Assembly (NCBI RefSeq): GCF_003369915.1
Contig: NC_046674.1
Location: 17,899,501-17,963,500 of the forward strand
Direction of reading: 5' to 3'
Length of the DNA: 64,000 nt
DNA from: Drosophila miranda
Lineage: Eukaryota; Arthropoda; Insecta; Diptera; Drosophilidae
Part shown: positions 1 to 11,938 of the stretch, one piece after another
How positions within the stretch are numbered: the first letter of the stretch is position 1
Layout of the letters: each line of letters begins with the position of its first letter
Notes under the pieces: model-generated
What the model saw: the letters and a program-made list of their open reading frames with translations, nothing else
The model's database searches: none
What the model was told of the DNA's origin: nothing
Position numbers and translations under genes: made by a program

Positions 1-812
1 GGGCTGCCGAGTGAGCCGGGGGTTGTGCTCTTCTTGTGCTTATAATATATTATTTAATGCGCTATAAATATATATTAATTATTGAATACAATTTTTGTGT
101 ATTATCTATATTTTTATTTACAATTAAAACAAGCATTTCCCATCCATTTTACAATAAATATAATCAACTAATTTTAAAATAAAATTGAGTTTTGTTTTGT
201 ACCGTCTGTATAGTTTTTTTTCTTCCTCTAAGCCTCATTACCTGTAAGGAAAACCTCTGGCATTTTTAATTAAAACCCGTAAGCCCCAGCCAAGGCATGT
301 TAATGAGCTCGACCCGAGAGTGGAGCAGTACGGCGGCAGCCTATCAAATAAGCGCCAAACACGTCCGTCGCCGTATCGAAGCGCAGCGCAAAACAAAGTA
401 AGCCCCGAGAAGGTCAAAACATAATCGAGCTGGGGCCGGAATGAGCCCAGCTTTAAGGCAGAAGACGTTGCTCTCAGCTGCACAACCGAAGAGCTGAAGA
501 GCGGAAGAGCTGAAGAGCGGAAGAGCGAGGCCACGCCCACAGTTGCGGCAGAGCAGCGCAGACGCAAGATGGCCAGTGTTCCATTGCCATTCCGTTCCGC
601 TGCGCAGACATAACCTGAAAGCGTCAGACAGAGAAAGAGAGTGGGCGCACGAAAGAGAGGGAGAGTGAGAGGGAGATGGGGAGTGGGGAGCCGGATGTTT
701 TTAACGCGCTCGACATGAAAATGAGCATGAAACGTGCGACAAGCGATGGAGTCCATTTTGAGTTTATTGTTTGATGATTTGAACATTTTATATACATGTG
801 TATGTATAGCCA

Positions 813-833
813 TGTGTGTGTGTGTGTGTGTGT
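813..833. repeat. (TG)n microsatellite
   Basis: About ten uninterrupted TG dinucleotides. Confidence 0.9.
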
Positions 834-3800
834 AAGCCTTTGCGTGTGTAGTCGTAGTTGTATATCTTTTTTTTTTAGTAATTGCTAGTAACTTGGCTTA
901 AGCTCTGCTCTATCTCCTACTCTCCTCCGCCCACAAAAAAGTCTATAAAAAGAAGTTCTTTTAGTCGCCATTATTGAACGCTCTTTCTCTCTCCCATCTC
1001 CCATCTCCCATCCCCCATCTCTCTTTCGGTTTCAACTATTCTTATTTGTCTTGTTCTCTCTCATCTCTCCTCTTCTCTCCTCTTCTCTTCTTTGAAGCTG
1101 GAGCCCAATTTATTGCTCTTTGATTGACATTTTGGGCAGCGTCAAATGCCAATTAATTTGCCATATAATGCATGCGTTACGGTATCTCATCAATTTCTAT
1201 TGTTTAAACGTTTGTCACCTCCACGGCTCGCATCGCAGTTTATTAATTGTCCATTTTTATGCGGGCCTAATCAGTGGATAATTGGCTTCCAATATTCAGA
1301 CGTCTTTTTTTGGGCCTCATTCAATGGCATGACTGAAACGAATTGGGCTCGTTACAGATCGAATGGGGTGGCAGCAACGTACTGCCTGCAGCTGACAGTC
1401 TGCTCTGAGAACTATATTGTGATCGGGCAAAAGGATCTACTAGGGCTGCAATTCATGCAAAAGAACCGAGAGTCTACACCTAGCAACAAAAAGAATCCGC
1501 ACTCTGAAATTTCATGCATTTTCCCCAAATATTTTCCTATTCTTCTAATTTTAATTTAATTTAATTTTTTATATTTCATAGTAAAATACTAAGAAACTAA
1601 TTATTTTTACAATCATACGTTTGTAACTCTTTTTCGTTAATTTAAAAAATAAAAATAAATAATTTAAAAATTAAAAAAAAAAAATTTAAAATTAATAAAT
1701 AAAAAAAAAAATTTAAATAGAAAAACAATTTTTTTCAATAAGTTAACTTGTTTCTTAATTTGTTTGTTAAACGAATAAAAAATCCACTATAATTTAAAAG
1801 TTTTTTTAAATTAATAATTTGCAGGGCCAATTTTGGCAATGGGGTAAGGAAATGAGACCGATCGGTTTAAAATATTCAATGTCCACCAGCGGAGCGGGCA
1901 AGGACACCTGCCAAAAGCCCAAAAAACATGAAGGAATAAAATAAATCAAGTCTGTAAAATTCTTAGGCCAACAAAAGCTTCTCAAAATTGAATAAATGTA
2001 GTGCCTGGATATAATTTATAGTGACTCTGTGAATACTCCTTAGAGTCCTTGAACCGATTATTTGAGAAGAGTGATATCCACCACAGTCTCCCTCTCGCTG
2101 CCTTGTCTCTGGCCCAATGCTGGCATCCTGCATTCCAAAATATTCCTCAACTCAGAAAAGGATGGTATTATTTGGTCATTTCCCTCTCTCAAACGAGACG
2201 CTTTTAAGGGCCTACCAAGGACAAAGTTTGATCCAGAGATCGACTTAGTTATTACTTAATTCATTACTTAATGCTGCGCCCACAGTTAATAATCGCCAAC
2301 CTGATCCCTCCTCCACTTGGTTCACTTCGTTCTCAATGACAAAGCCATAAAATAGTTCTCCAACAAAGGACAAGCGACAGACAATCAATGGATGCAATTC
2401 ACACTGCTCTGGAAAATCTTCGATTGACATTAAAGCCATCCCGTAATTTATGGCCTTTTAATTTAATGGGTTGGGCTGCGGGGCTGCGGGGCTGTCCTTT
2501 CTCAAGTAACTCAATGTCGTCCGGGATGGAGATGGGGATGGAGATCAGACGTCCCAGCCCCGCCTGATATTTGCTACTTGCCACTGCTGCAATTTCCAGT
2601 TCATAATCTATCACATACATGTGTACATACGAGCCATGCATGAGGGTTGCAAAAAGGTTGAACATCGAAGCGGAGAAAGCAAAACTAAAAGCAGGGCAAC
2701 GAAATAAAAGAGAAAGGAATAATGGAATAAATTTACCCAGCAAATGCTTCTTTTTTTTTCTGGGTGCTTATGTGGAAAATTTTTAATCCATAAATCTATA
2801 AATATCTATAAAAATCAATTTTGTGTTCACGCGACAGTTTCGACCTTAAATGACATTTTGGGTTCGGATTTGGCTGGGATTAATTGCAGATGGCATGATT
2901 TTTTTTCTTTATTCTTTTTTTCGCTGGAACAACCTAAAAATTTGGCAGAAGCATTTTTTCCAGACGATTTGATTTGCTCGCTTAGTGGATGATGTATGAA
3001 TATATAAGAATAAATCGTAATAAATAGATTACAAAATGGCGTTCGAGCTTTTCCCAAAAACAACGGACTCTTTCCATATCCTGATTAATTTCCAAATTAT
3101 TCTACATTGAAAAAAAAGCCTACGGAAGGATATTCTCAGAGCTGCCTAGGTCAATGTCAATATATCATAGATCACACTGAGAACCAATTAAAAAACAACA
3201 AACAAGACGATGACTAATTATGCTCAAAAGATAGATTGCCAGCGAGATACAGGATATCATCTACTGCGTCCTACCCTAACCAACCCGATTTCGAGACCTT
3301 TCAAAAACACATTTATCACACTTTAAGCGGTTCGCTGGTTGTAATACGATGGCCAAGCTGCGCAATTAAAGATCCCTCGTACAAGAGTCCGACAAAAAGA
3401 GGAGCAAAGAGAGAATATAGCCGAGTATTTCTATAGACTCATTGAGCTGCGAAATTAGCAAGGATAATGGCAGCGGTGACAACACACGACGATGGTATAG
3501 GGTCGTGCCAAAAGTCGATTTCAGCTGCGCACGATTGCTTCCGTTTTTGAGAGGGGTTGATCGTCGTGCTCCGTTCACCGTTCAAACCGGCAAAAGGACA
3601 ATCTGGTTCAGGTAGGGCCACAATGGCACACACAACCGGAAATCGGATCATTCCGTTTACGTGCGGGGCGACTGTTGCTGTGACAATGTCCGTGGAGCAG
3701 CTCGACGAGAGCATCTGAGTATCGACCCATTCTATTCGGTTGCATCTTTTCTCCTCTCCTCTCCTCTCATTTCTTTATGTTTTTTGATTGATCACCATCA

Positions 3801-5098
3801 CCCAATTAGTGTAAATGCGATTATGTATATGAGTATGTCGCATATGCCCGGGGGAAAGTGGCAAATGTTCGTGCACTGAGAGAAAATACACACATGAAGA
3901 AGTTCTAAACGCTTCTATCCAGCGGGCACATTGTGATCCTTTTGCTGAATACCTACTCTGCTATAATCATAGTTTGAAAACTATTTCTCTCAGTGCACTT
4001 CCCTCCCTTTATGGCTACATTATTGGTGCACAAATTACTTTCCAGTGCCACTGTCGTCCCTCATCAAATCGTAGCAAAACACTCGGCTCGACTGTGATAT
4101 ACTCGTACAAAAGGGATTTTTGCTAAATTAATTTTTCCCAATTGACTTTTGTCTGGAGAAAAGTCAACCAGGGGGTAGATCCACGCCAGCCCCTCCCTGC
4201 CTTTGTCTACCTCGCGGGCAGAGCTATCATTAACCGATCATATTTAGGGTAAGCTAAGCACATAATTAGGGGTGGGTTTCGATTTGAAGATCTTGTTGTC
4301 ATTCCCTTAATTGAAACCAGGCGACTTTTTGATATTGTGTGAAATTGTGGATCTCTGAATGAGGTACACACATATCATGACATATCATGAGTATCATAAA
4401 CGCGGCTACACTTAATTCGATTGAATAAAATGGCGACAAGATGGCGGCCCGAGGCCCGCGGCCCGCGGCATTTGCATTTGCATTTAAATTGTAATTAATA
4501 TTGGTTCAATCTGAGAAAAGGAAATCCCCCCCGCCGCACATGGGAATGAAAATGAAAATGAAGACTCGACGCTAATGTGTAAGCTCTAATTAAATCTACA
4601 CCCACCACACACACACACCCAGCATATGTGGGGCTGAAAGTAATTAGCGAAATCCTCTCTCTTCGGTCGTAATCTACAAAACGAAACCATAAAAATATGC
4701 TCGGAGGCAAGAGCCCAGAGCCGGAGCTCAGAGCCCAGAGCAAGTTATTATTATTACAGCACAAAGCACCTAAAAACATTCAACCAAATTAGCTGGAAAT
4801 GCAAATGTAAAAATGACAACGATTCCACGAGTACCAGTAACATTTTACAACCCTCTTAGAGATACACAACACACACACGAGTGTAATCCACACGTACGCA
4901 CACATGGCAAAAGCATCTTGAGAAATAATTAAGATGTATGTAAATGGAGAAAATGCTAAAATTGTTAAAAGCATAATATTTCTTTGGAGGAGCTGGCCCA
5001 ACCCCCAAGCCCCCAAGCCTCCCCCCGAACCCGAACCCCTAAATGACATCGCACATGTGTTGAAATTTTTCCTCTTACCAAGCTTTAGCTTCCATTAT

Positions 5099-5123
5099 GT
5101 GTGTGTGTGTGTGTGTGTGTGTG
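5099..5123. repeat. (TG)12 microsatellite
   Basis: Twelve uninterrupted TG dinucleotides, one of the longest dinucleotide runs in the window. Confidence 0.9.
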
Positions 5124-7333
5124 CGACGCCATATTCTAATTCAATTATCACTTGGCCCGCTCTGTGGGGTGTTGGGTGTTGGGTGTTGGCTGTGGTGTCT
5201 GACGGACGGGGCAGGAGAGATCTCTTTTCCAACTGCCACTAAAAGCTTTGTCAACTCGCCCCGACTTGGCCACGGCAACTTTGTGGTAATGCAGGGTACT
5301 CCTGCCCGTCACTTCGAAGCCGAGCCACTGATATATGGCGCTACTTAGATCTGTGTGCCACAGCAGCGTAATTTAGTAGCTGCCTCTGACAAATATGCCA
5401 GCTAGCCGTTATAAATCAAGTGTATCGGGTTGAAAAGTATTTGAAAAGATTGCAATTAATCAGGAAAAGGGGGAATAGCCACTCAAAAAAGATTACAAAT
5501 TAACAGCACAAAACACAGACGGTCCATCGGTGTTCCATATAAGATGAACTAGTATTTGTTGTAGTTTTTGTATTACCAATCAATTAGCTAATTGAGCCAC
5601 CTCTCAGCCATCGCCATGGACCACATTTGAAATAAATTTCGAATTATTTTTCACTTGCCAAGTGAGAAATCTTTTTCGAAAGTCAAACAAAAACCCGACC
5701 GCAAATTTCGAAACTTTCGGCAAGCCAAAAAATATGCCAAAATAACCGCAGCCATAAATTAGGACATGGCTGGCATCCTTCTTTCGCTCGGCTCCTTCGG
5801 CCCAGGTCCTGCCGCACTGTCAACAAATTAAGTAAATCAGTTTCTAATTACAATCCGTATTTTGGACGGCAGGAAGTTCATGAGAGATCGAGGAGACCCA
5901 GCCGGAAGGGGTTTGGGCTGTTTGTTTTCTTGTGGTCGAACCAAAAGGAAACTTTTTCGGCTCTTCGTTGAAGCTCAAAAGATAAATATATAAATAAATG
6001 GGGAAAAAAAACCTGGACTTGGGGCTGGATAACGTGCGGAACATTACCGGATGTATGTACATTTAAAAAAGTCTCCTACTCGTACTCGTACTCTGGGCAA
6101 TTAATTTTGTACTACCATAAACCATTTTAATGGCCCGCTCATAAGGCGAAAATATGGCCAGCCTCGAGGCTGAGGACAAATATGGCTCAATATCGACCAT
6201 TAGTCCTCTGGCAATGTTTAATTTTCTGATTACACACATGTGACGATGACGATGACGATGGCCAGGAAAGGGACGAATGGAAAATCGCAAAGCACACACA
6301 AAATTTCTAATTCTAATTACCGACAATAAACGCAGACGGGCTGAAATGAAAATGAAAAGCCTTATAAATGGTTTCACTTCATAATCCATTTTTCGCCCCC
6401 CCTACCACCCCTCGAACAAGAATTAATATTCAGATTTATGTTTTAATAACATTTCCAAGGATTTCAGCGCTCGGCTCGGGGTCAACTTGTGTGTTATCGT
6501 ATAATTAGCCACCACGACAATATCAAGATTGCCTGCCACATGTGACCGACCGACCACTCTGTAACTGTAAGTCCTGCCCAGATCCTGCCCCGCAGTCAAA
6601 AGTTGCATAATTAATCTGCTTATGAAGCGGAAATGGGCCTACCCTATTGGCCGAGACGAGCCCTGCGGCCAGCATGGGGAAGTGTGACTAAGTAATTGCC
6701 TCGTAATATTCGTAATACTACTCCATATTAATAAAACAATTTAGTTTTATGTGAGCCCCAGGACCAACAGCAGTTGCTGGTTGTAAATCATCACGGGAGA
6801 GCGGAAACTTAATTGATTTTGGGGAAAATTCGTAGGACTCACAACTGTAGATCTAACATATGTAGAATAAAGCAAAAGGATGTACATATATGTATGTTTT
6901 TTTGGTAAATAATTAAATTTGTAATCTTTCTGGGGCCAAATGAAAAATAAAGAATAAATGGTATTAAGTAATTTACAATTTTTATGACACACTCGAGGCT
7001 CTCAAAGTTCGTTTGGCAATCAGCGCAGATGTCATAAATCAATTTGCGGGAAAAAGCCAAGCCGCCACACACGAGGGAAGACAGAAGCTGGCATAAGTTA
7101 TAGAGGAATTTGGCAAGCGAGCCGGCGTCAATAAATAAACAACAAAAAAAAAAGGAGGCGTATAAGGTATGCCCAGGCCGGTCTCCAAGGACAAAACTAT
7201 ACGCTATCCGCTAGAAAATCCAACCAATCCACTTGCCTCAAACATTTATTTATGGTGGCTGGGGAAATTTACATTTCGCCTTCCATCGGGACACAGGCTG
7301 GGCAAATGACCCACGGTTGCTCCCCTTTTTTTT

Positions 7334-7357
7334 GGGGGGGGGGGGGGGGGGGGGGGG
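7334..7357. repeat. 24-base poly(G) run
   Basis: A run of eight T followed by 24 consecutive G. A perfect G homopolymer this long is unusual in a fly genome and is prone to length errors in sequencing, so the exact count is uncertain. Confidence 0.85.
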
Positions 7358-8062
7358 AATGTAGGGATTGGAAGTGTAGTCGAGTGGTTCAGGAAACGCA
7401 ATCAAACGCCGTCTATCGAGGTTTCTTTTTTGCGCTTCTTCTTCTGGCAATTTTCATACACATGCGAGTCCCGCTATAGCGACGCGTTTAGCCATTTTGG
7501 GCCAACATATATCATTGTCTGGCCAGCAAGCCAGCCAGCCAGAAAAGACCGAACGGACTGAAAACCCCCCACCGCACACCCCACCCCAGAAGGGGACTGA
7601 CTCGAGGCGAGTCGAATTCAACCTGCCGCCATTTTCTGATTTATGATGCTATTTAGATTTCACGTGATTCGTTTTCAATGCGCGCTCTCGTCCACTGGCA
7701 AAGATAGGAAAAAAAATTGAGCCCAATAAATCGCGGGGCAACAGAATGCGAAAAAAAAAAACACACACACAGATGAAACTAGAAATGAATCTGAATGCTA
7801 AAAATTACAACACACAGCTGCGTGTGCATAAATCTCGCCGCCCAAAAAGCAAATGCACTTTTGCGAGAAATGTTCAAAGACAAAAAAAAAAAAGCATAGG
7901 TCTAGAAGATACACACACACATACAGATACAGAGTATATCTGGCAACCCATTCAAAATTCAATTGAATTTTTGCTTTTAAGCTTATCAACTATTAAAAGT
8001 GGGAAAATGGTAGCATGTTTAGCGTGAAATTTTCCAGAAATTGCCGCTATATTGTCTATGCC

Positions 8063-8106
8063 TCTTCCGCTGCCGCTGCCACTGCCACTGCCACTTCCGC
8101 TTCCGA
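8063..8106. repeat. Imperfect 6-bp repeat, TGCCGC/TGCCAC type
   Basis: Tandem variants of a hexamer (TGCCGC, TGCCAC, TTCCGC). Read on the minus strand it encodes alternating Gly-Ser, which creates a spurious open frame there. Confidence 0.8.
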
Positions 8107-9242
8107 TTATGAGTTTGGCAATTCGATTTGCATACAATCGTCGGGCATGAATAATTGAGGGAATTCCCGATTTGCTGCTTTCGCTGATTGCCATTGCCAT
8201 TGCCGCCGCCCCCTCCTCCTCCCCCTCATCAAGTTCATCAGGCTGGCGATTGACTTTGAATATTAGCTGTGCCCAGGCCATGAATAGAGGGGGGTGGTTA
8301 GGGTGCGAGTGGGCCGAATGATGCTGAGGCGCCAGCTGTAATTGACATGCAAACGCATTTCTGGCCTCTGATTTGATTTCCATGTTCCTTGTTACGCATA
8401 TGATTATCGCTCCGTGAGGGTCCCGCACTCATGTATGTAATTCATTTGATTAATTATAGCCCAACATCAGTTATTGCACACTACACAGCGAGTATGTGGC
8501 TGTGTGCGAGCGTGTGTATGTATGTTAATACAAATTAATTAATCTTCGCAATATTGCACCAGAGAGCAGCGAGCAACGAGACTGAGATTGATTGCAGTCG
8601 CGAGGCTGTAACATCTTGATTGCTCTTCGGCCAAGTTCCTTCCCCCATATATAGACAACAAACTGGAGCCAAGTGACGCCAGATATCCCCCAAAAATATA
8701 CATGGCTATAAGTAGCTTTGAACAGTTAGTACCCACTGCCTACGAGCTGCTCTGACACTGAAGACCATTTCGACTAAGAAGCTCTTGTGTCCTTGTATGC
8801 ACTGAGCAGGACTATAGATAATTTATGAGAATTCGGAGGGAGTTTATTCGAAGAGATGCTTCAGGGCCATCGAAAGCTGCTGCTTCAAGCACTCATATTC
8901 TGACCAAAAACCATTAGAAATGTTCCACTAATGAGTTTCCTTTTCATGATCATTCTACCATTTCCTGGGAGCCTTGCATTTCATTATAAATGACTGCCAG
9001 TCATGTCATGGCCTATTAAATAACACGTAAATTATCATAAACAAATTAAAAAAGTTCGTGATGTGTCATTTTGAAGTGGGTGGTGGGGGGGGAGGACCTG
9101 CTTAACCCCAAAAGGCAGCGCAAGAGTTTAGGGCTGCCTCGAAAGTAATAAGCAAGGCCCCGTGGGCGGTCCAAAGTCCGCCCGCTGGAGATGATGATGA
9201 CTCAAGGGCCCCGGCTCAGCAGCCAACGGATATCCAATTGGA

Positions 9243-9280
9243 GCCGTAGCCATAGCCATAGCCGTAGCCGTAGCCGCAGC
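9243..9280. repeat. Imperfect 6-bp repeat, TAGCCG/TAGCCA type
   Basis: Six or so tandem copies of a GTAGCC-like hexamer with C/G and A/G variation. It is low-complexity DNA without a supported gene around it. Confidence 0.75.
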
Positions 9281-9595
9281 CGTATCCGGATCCGCAGCGG
9301 GTTGAGTGGTTGAGTGGTTGAGCGGCTGAAACACCCACTGGGACAGGGATTTTAAATATAATTTGTTTGCTCTCCATCCTCCACCTCTCTCGCCCACCAA
9401 AGGGGTGGCTTTTTCCCAAGTGAATCACAGCAGGGGCGCCGAAGGGAAGTGCCACTAGGCCTGCCACTCCCTCAGGGGGGGTCGTGTGAAAACAATCAGT
9501 CAAAATTGTTGCCAACTTGACTTACTGAAGGTCTCCGTATAATTTTCATAATTTGATTACATTACGAAAGGAAAACAAGTAGAAACAGAACAGAA

Positions 9596-9614
9596 ATCCC
9601 AACGAAGTTGGGAT
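9596..9614. repeat. Short perfect hairpin, possible mobile-element terminus
   Basis: ATCCCAAC and GTTGGGAT form a perfect 8-bp inverted repeat around a GAA loop. It is preceded by an AAAACAAG-type segment and followed by ACCC. A hairpin just inside a boundary resembles the ends of short non-autonomous DNA elements, but I cannot see a matching second end, so the class is undecided. Confidence 0.35.
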
Positions 9615-9910
9615 ACCCTACAAAAAAGAAGTCATAAACGGACCGGGCCAGGATACAGGAGGTACAGTCATACATATCACTCTAGCTGGCCCGCCAAGCT
9701 AGTGAGCCGGGGGTCGGGCCCTTATATATTCGTCTGGCATCAGCTATTCATTGTGCCGAATCAAAGAAAAAAGAGTAGAGCTTGTAAAACATTTTTGTTT
9801 GCGGCCTGTGGGCGAATTGGCGACACGTGACCAGATCACGTGTCCACACCAACCAGGCGGCGTGTCAACTCGCATGTAATCACAGCAAACATGTGGCCTT
9901 GGGACTGCCC

Positions 9911-9950
9911 GGACGGGTCCGGACGGGCCGGGCCGGGCCGGTCCGGGGCG
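9911..9950. repeat. GGGCCG-rich tandem block (first)
   Basis: Tandem variants of GGACGG and GGGCCG. A second block of the same composition lies about 100 bp downstream. Such DNA can form stable hairpins or G-quadruplexes. Confidence 0.75.
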
Positions 9951-10040
9951 ACATCCGACATCCGATATCGGAGATCTGATACCATATACTCGTGCAATGA
10001 AATGGCCATTAAGCGTTTAATAGTTGTATGGAGTGGGTTC

Positions 10041-10076
10041 AGCCGGGCCGGGCCGGGCCGGGGCGGGGCCGGGCAG
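10041..10076. repeat. GGGCCG-rich tandem block (second)
   Basis: Repeated GGGCC units degenerating into GGGGC. It matches the composition of the block at 9911-9950, and the sequence between the two is ordinary. Confidence 0.75.
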
Positions 10077-11629
10077 GAGGATTTGCGGTCTGCCGCGTGC
10101 CGACGCCTCATCATTCATGTGGGCCAACGAAGGCTCCTGTCCGCCATTCGTTTAATGTTCATGTAAATTATGCGCCAAAAAATTACGAAATCTAAGCGGA
10201 GAGATAACAATTTTACAGATTTTACAATATCGTGGGATTTTGTGTTGTGACTGCGAACAACCGAAAGCCATTAATGAAAGCCTTTAAAAGAACGATGGGT
10301 TTTCGGGGGGTGGGTGCAGCATTATTTGATCCCCTAACACGTGCTGATATTTTTTAAAATCCTGCGCATCTTCTGTGAGGTCTTAGACAGGCTTCGCCAT
10401 AAAAATGGTGTAAAAGTCAGTAGAAAAATGGTGTAAATACAACATTCAACATTGAATACATATGTACAAAATATGGGGGGAGGGGGGGGGCTCAAATTAA
10501 AACATTACCCCCTGGGAACGTCTTTGCCACCGATGTCGTAATGACATTATTTGCCAATAGGCCTCGAGGTCTCCCGCCCACGTGGAAAGCAAGGAAAATC
10601 TAAACTAAAATCAATCGTAAAATGGTAATAAATATTTATACCTCGGCTATTTCTGGATGTAACACATGTAAAGATTATAAAAATGAATTTTTATTGTTGA
10701 CCAAAGAACATCAGCAGGGCTGCGGCTGCTCCACTCTCTCTCTCCCTTTGCCACCCTCGTGGTGGAATTTTAAAATCAAAAATTGACGATTATGCTAAAA
10801 TCCGAAACATCTTTATGGTTGAGGGGGGGGGCAGGCCAGAACACACATGATTTCCTCCTGAGTATGACATTTGTTTTATGCCAACCTCAGGTTGCGGCAG
10901 CATAAAAACCGCAAGCAAATCCGCAACAGAAGGTAGCCTCAAACATCAACGTCAACCTGAACCTCAACCTGAACTGGGCCTATAACACATGAGTGAGTCG
11001 GCCCGGGACCGAAACGGCCTGGCGATAAAATTTAAATATGCAAAGATGGAAATCTATAATTTTTTATTAGCCTTGTACCCCCTGCAATACAGTTGGGCGG
11101 GAACGGGGAACGGGGACGGACTGTGCAGCGGGCACAGACGGCGGTTGTTGGCCACATTATGTGGCACTTTTATGCCGCGCTGGCTAATTTGCCCTTTGGC
11201 CCAATTTGTTGCGGTTCTTTCCGCATTGCAAGGGAAATTTTTGCGCAATTTTTACGATTCGCGATTTGCACGAATTATATGTACTTATACATGGGCATTT
11301 CTTTTATAGTTTTACAATATGGCGACCAAAGCAGGAATATCAAAATTGCATTTTCTCATTTCTCATGTTTCGTATTCCATTGGGGGGGCCCATTGAGAGG
11401 CAAAAGGGGGCAGGCACAAGCGTTGGAGAAAGTACAACTTCAAGGTTTGACAATTTGTATGTTGGTTGGAAATAAAGTAATGATTAAATTTAAGGGTAGT
11501 CTCTCCAAGCAAAGATAGGAAAATACTTAAAGACGAAGCTTAAAAAATAAAGTCTATTATCGTGAAGGAAAAAAAAACCAAAATGATTGCAAATTTGGAG
11601 AATATTTTTAGAGCTTGTTTATAGGATTT

Positions 11630-11938
11630 TCAGCAGCATCGTGCCATGGGACAGCAGGCGGCACCGCACACATTGGGGGCCATCCAGGAGAACCAGGCCG
11701 GATCCAGGCACGACTCACAGCATGAACCCGAACAGGTCTCGAGGAATCCTCCACAGCAGAAACAGCAGCATCTGGAGCATCCATTGGAGCATCCAGAAGA
11801 GCACGGGCCACATGCTCCGCAGCGCTGGCAGCAGGAACTGGGAACGGGGACACCGCATCCAAAACGACAGACCCACATCCGCATGGTCGCCAGAAATTGC
11901 GAGGAATCGAAGGTGGGATTGTTGCAATAATTACGCAT
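11630..11938 (-). CDS. Candidate short cysteine-rich protein (102 aa)
   Basis: I do not recognise this protein. The frame has a start codon, 102 residues and a TGA stop. About 24 residues are cysteine, packed mainly in the middle and C-terminal thirds as CC, CxC, CxxC and CxxxC groups, with Gly and Ser between them. Cys codons mix TGC and TGT freely, so a simple TGC repeat does not explain the composition. The first 20 residues are not cysteine-rich and do not form a convincing signal peptide. Cys-rich short proteins of this general look include Drosophila testis/sperm structural proteins, but the CGP repeat typical of the Mst84D/Mst87F family is absent. Overlapping open frames on the plus strand (11646-11930, rich in Gln/His/Pro) are the competing reading. 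Expression or conservation is needed to choose between them. No clear poly(A) signal is visible. Confidence 0.45.
   Translation of the reverse strand: MRNYCNNPTFDSSQFLATMRMWVCRFGCGVPVPSSCCQRCGACGPCSSGCSNGCSRCCCFCCGGFLETCSGSCCESCLDPAWFSWMAPNVCGAACCPMARCC

Larger units (their letters stand above)
1..9595. other. Gene-less stretch (intergenic or intronic)
   Basis: No reading frame here shows a recognisable domain or consistent coding character. The longest open frame (191 codons, minus strand, 238-813) lies over GA/CT-rich low-complexity DNA. The stretch is AT-rich with homopolymer runs, GA-rich and CA-rich patches and several microsatellites listed separately. It could be part of a very large intron of a gene outside the window or simple intergenic DNA; the sequence alone does not decide. 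Confidence 0.6.
9615..11629. other. Gene-less stretch with GC-rich blocks
   Basis: No supported gene. Two GGGCCG-rich tandem blocks are listed separately. G-rich runs occur at about 10485 and 10825. The remaining sequence is AT-rich non-coding DNA; the open frames at 10989-11518 look like chance frames. Confidence 0.6.

Noticed and set aside
238..813. 191-codon open frame on minus strand
   Set aside because: Composition follows CT/GA-rich simple sequence (Leu/Ser/Pro runs) and no domain is visible.
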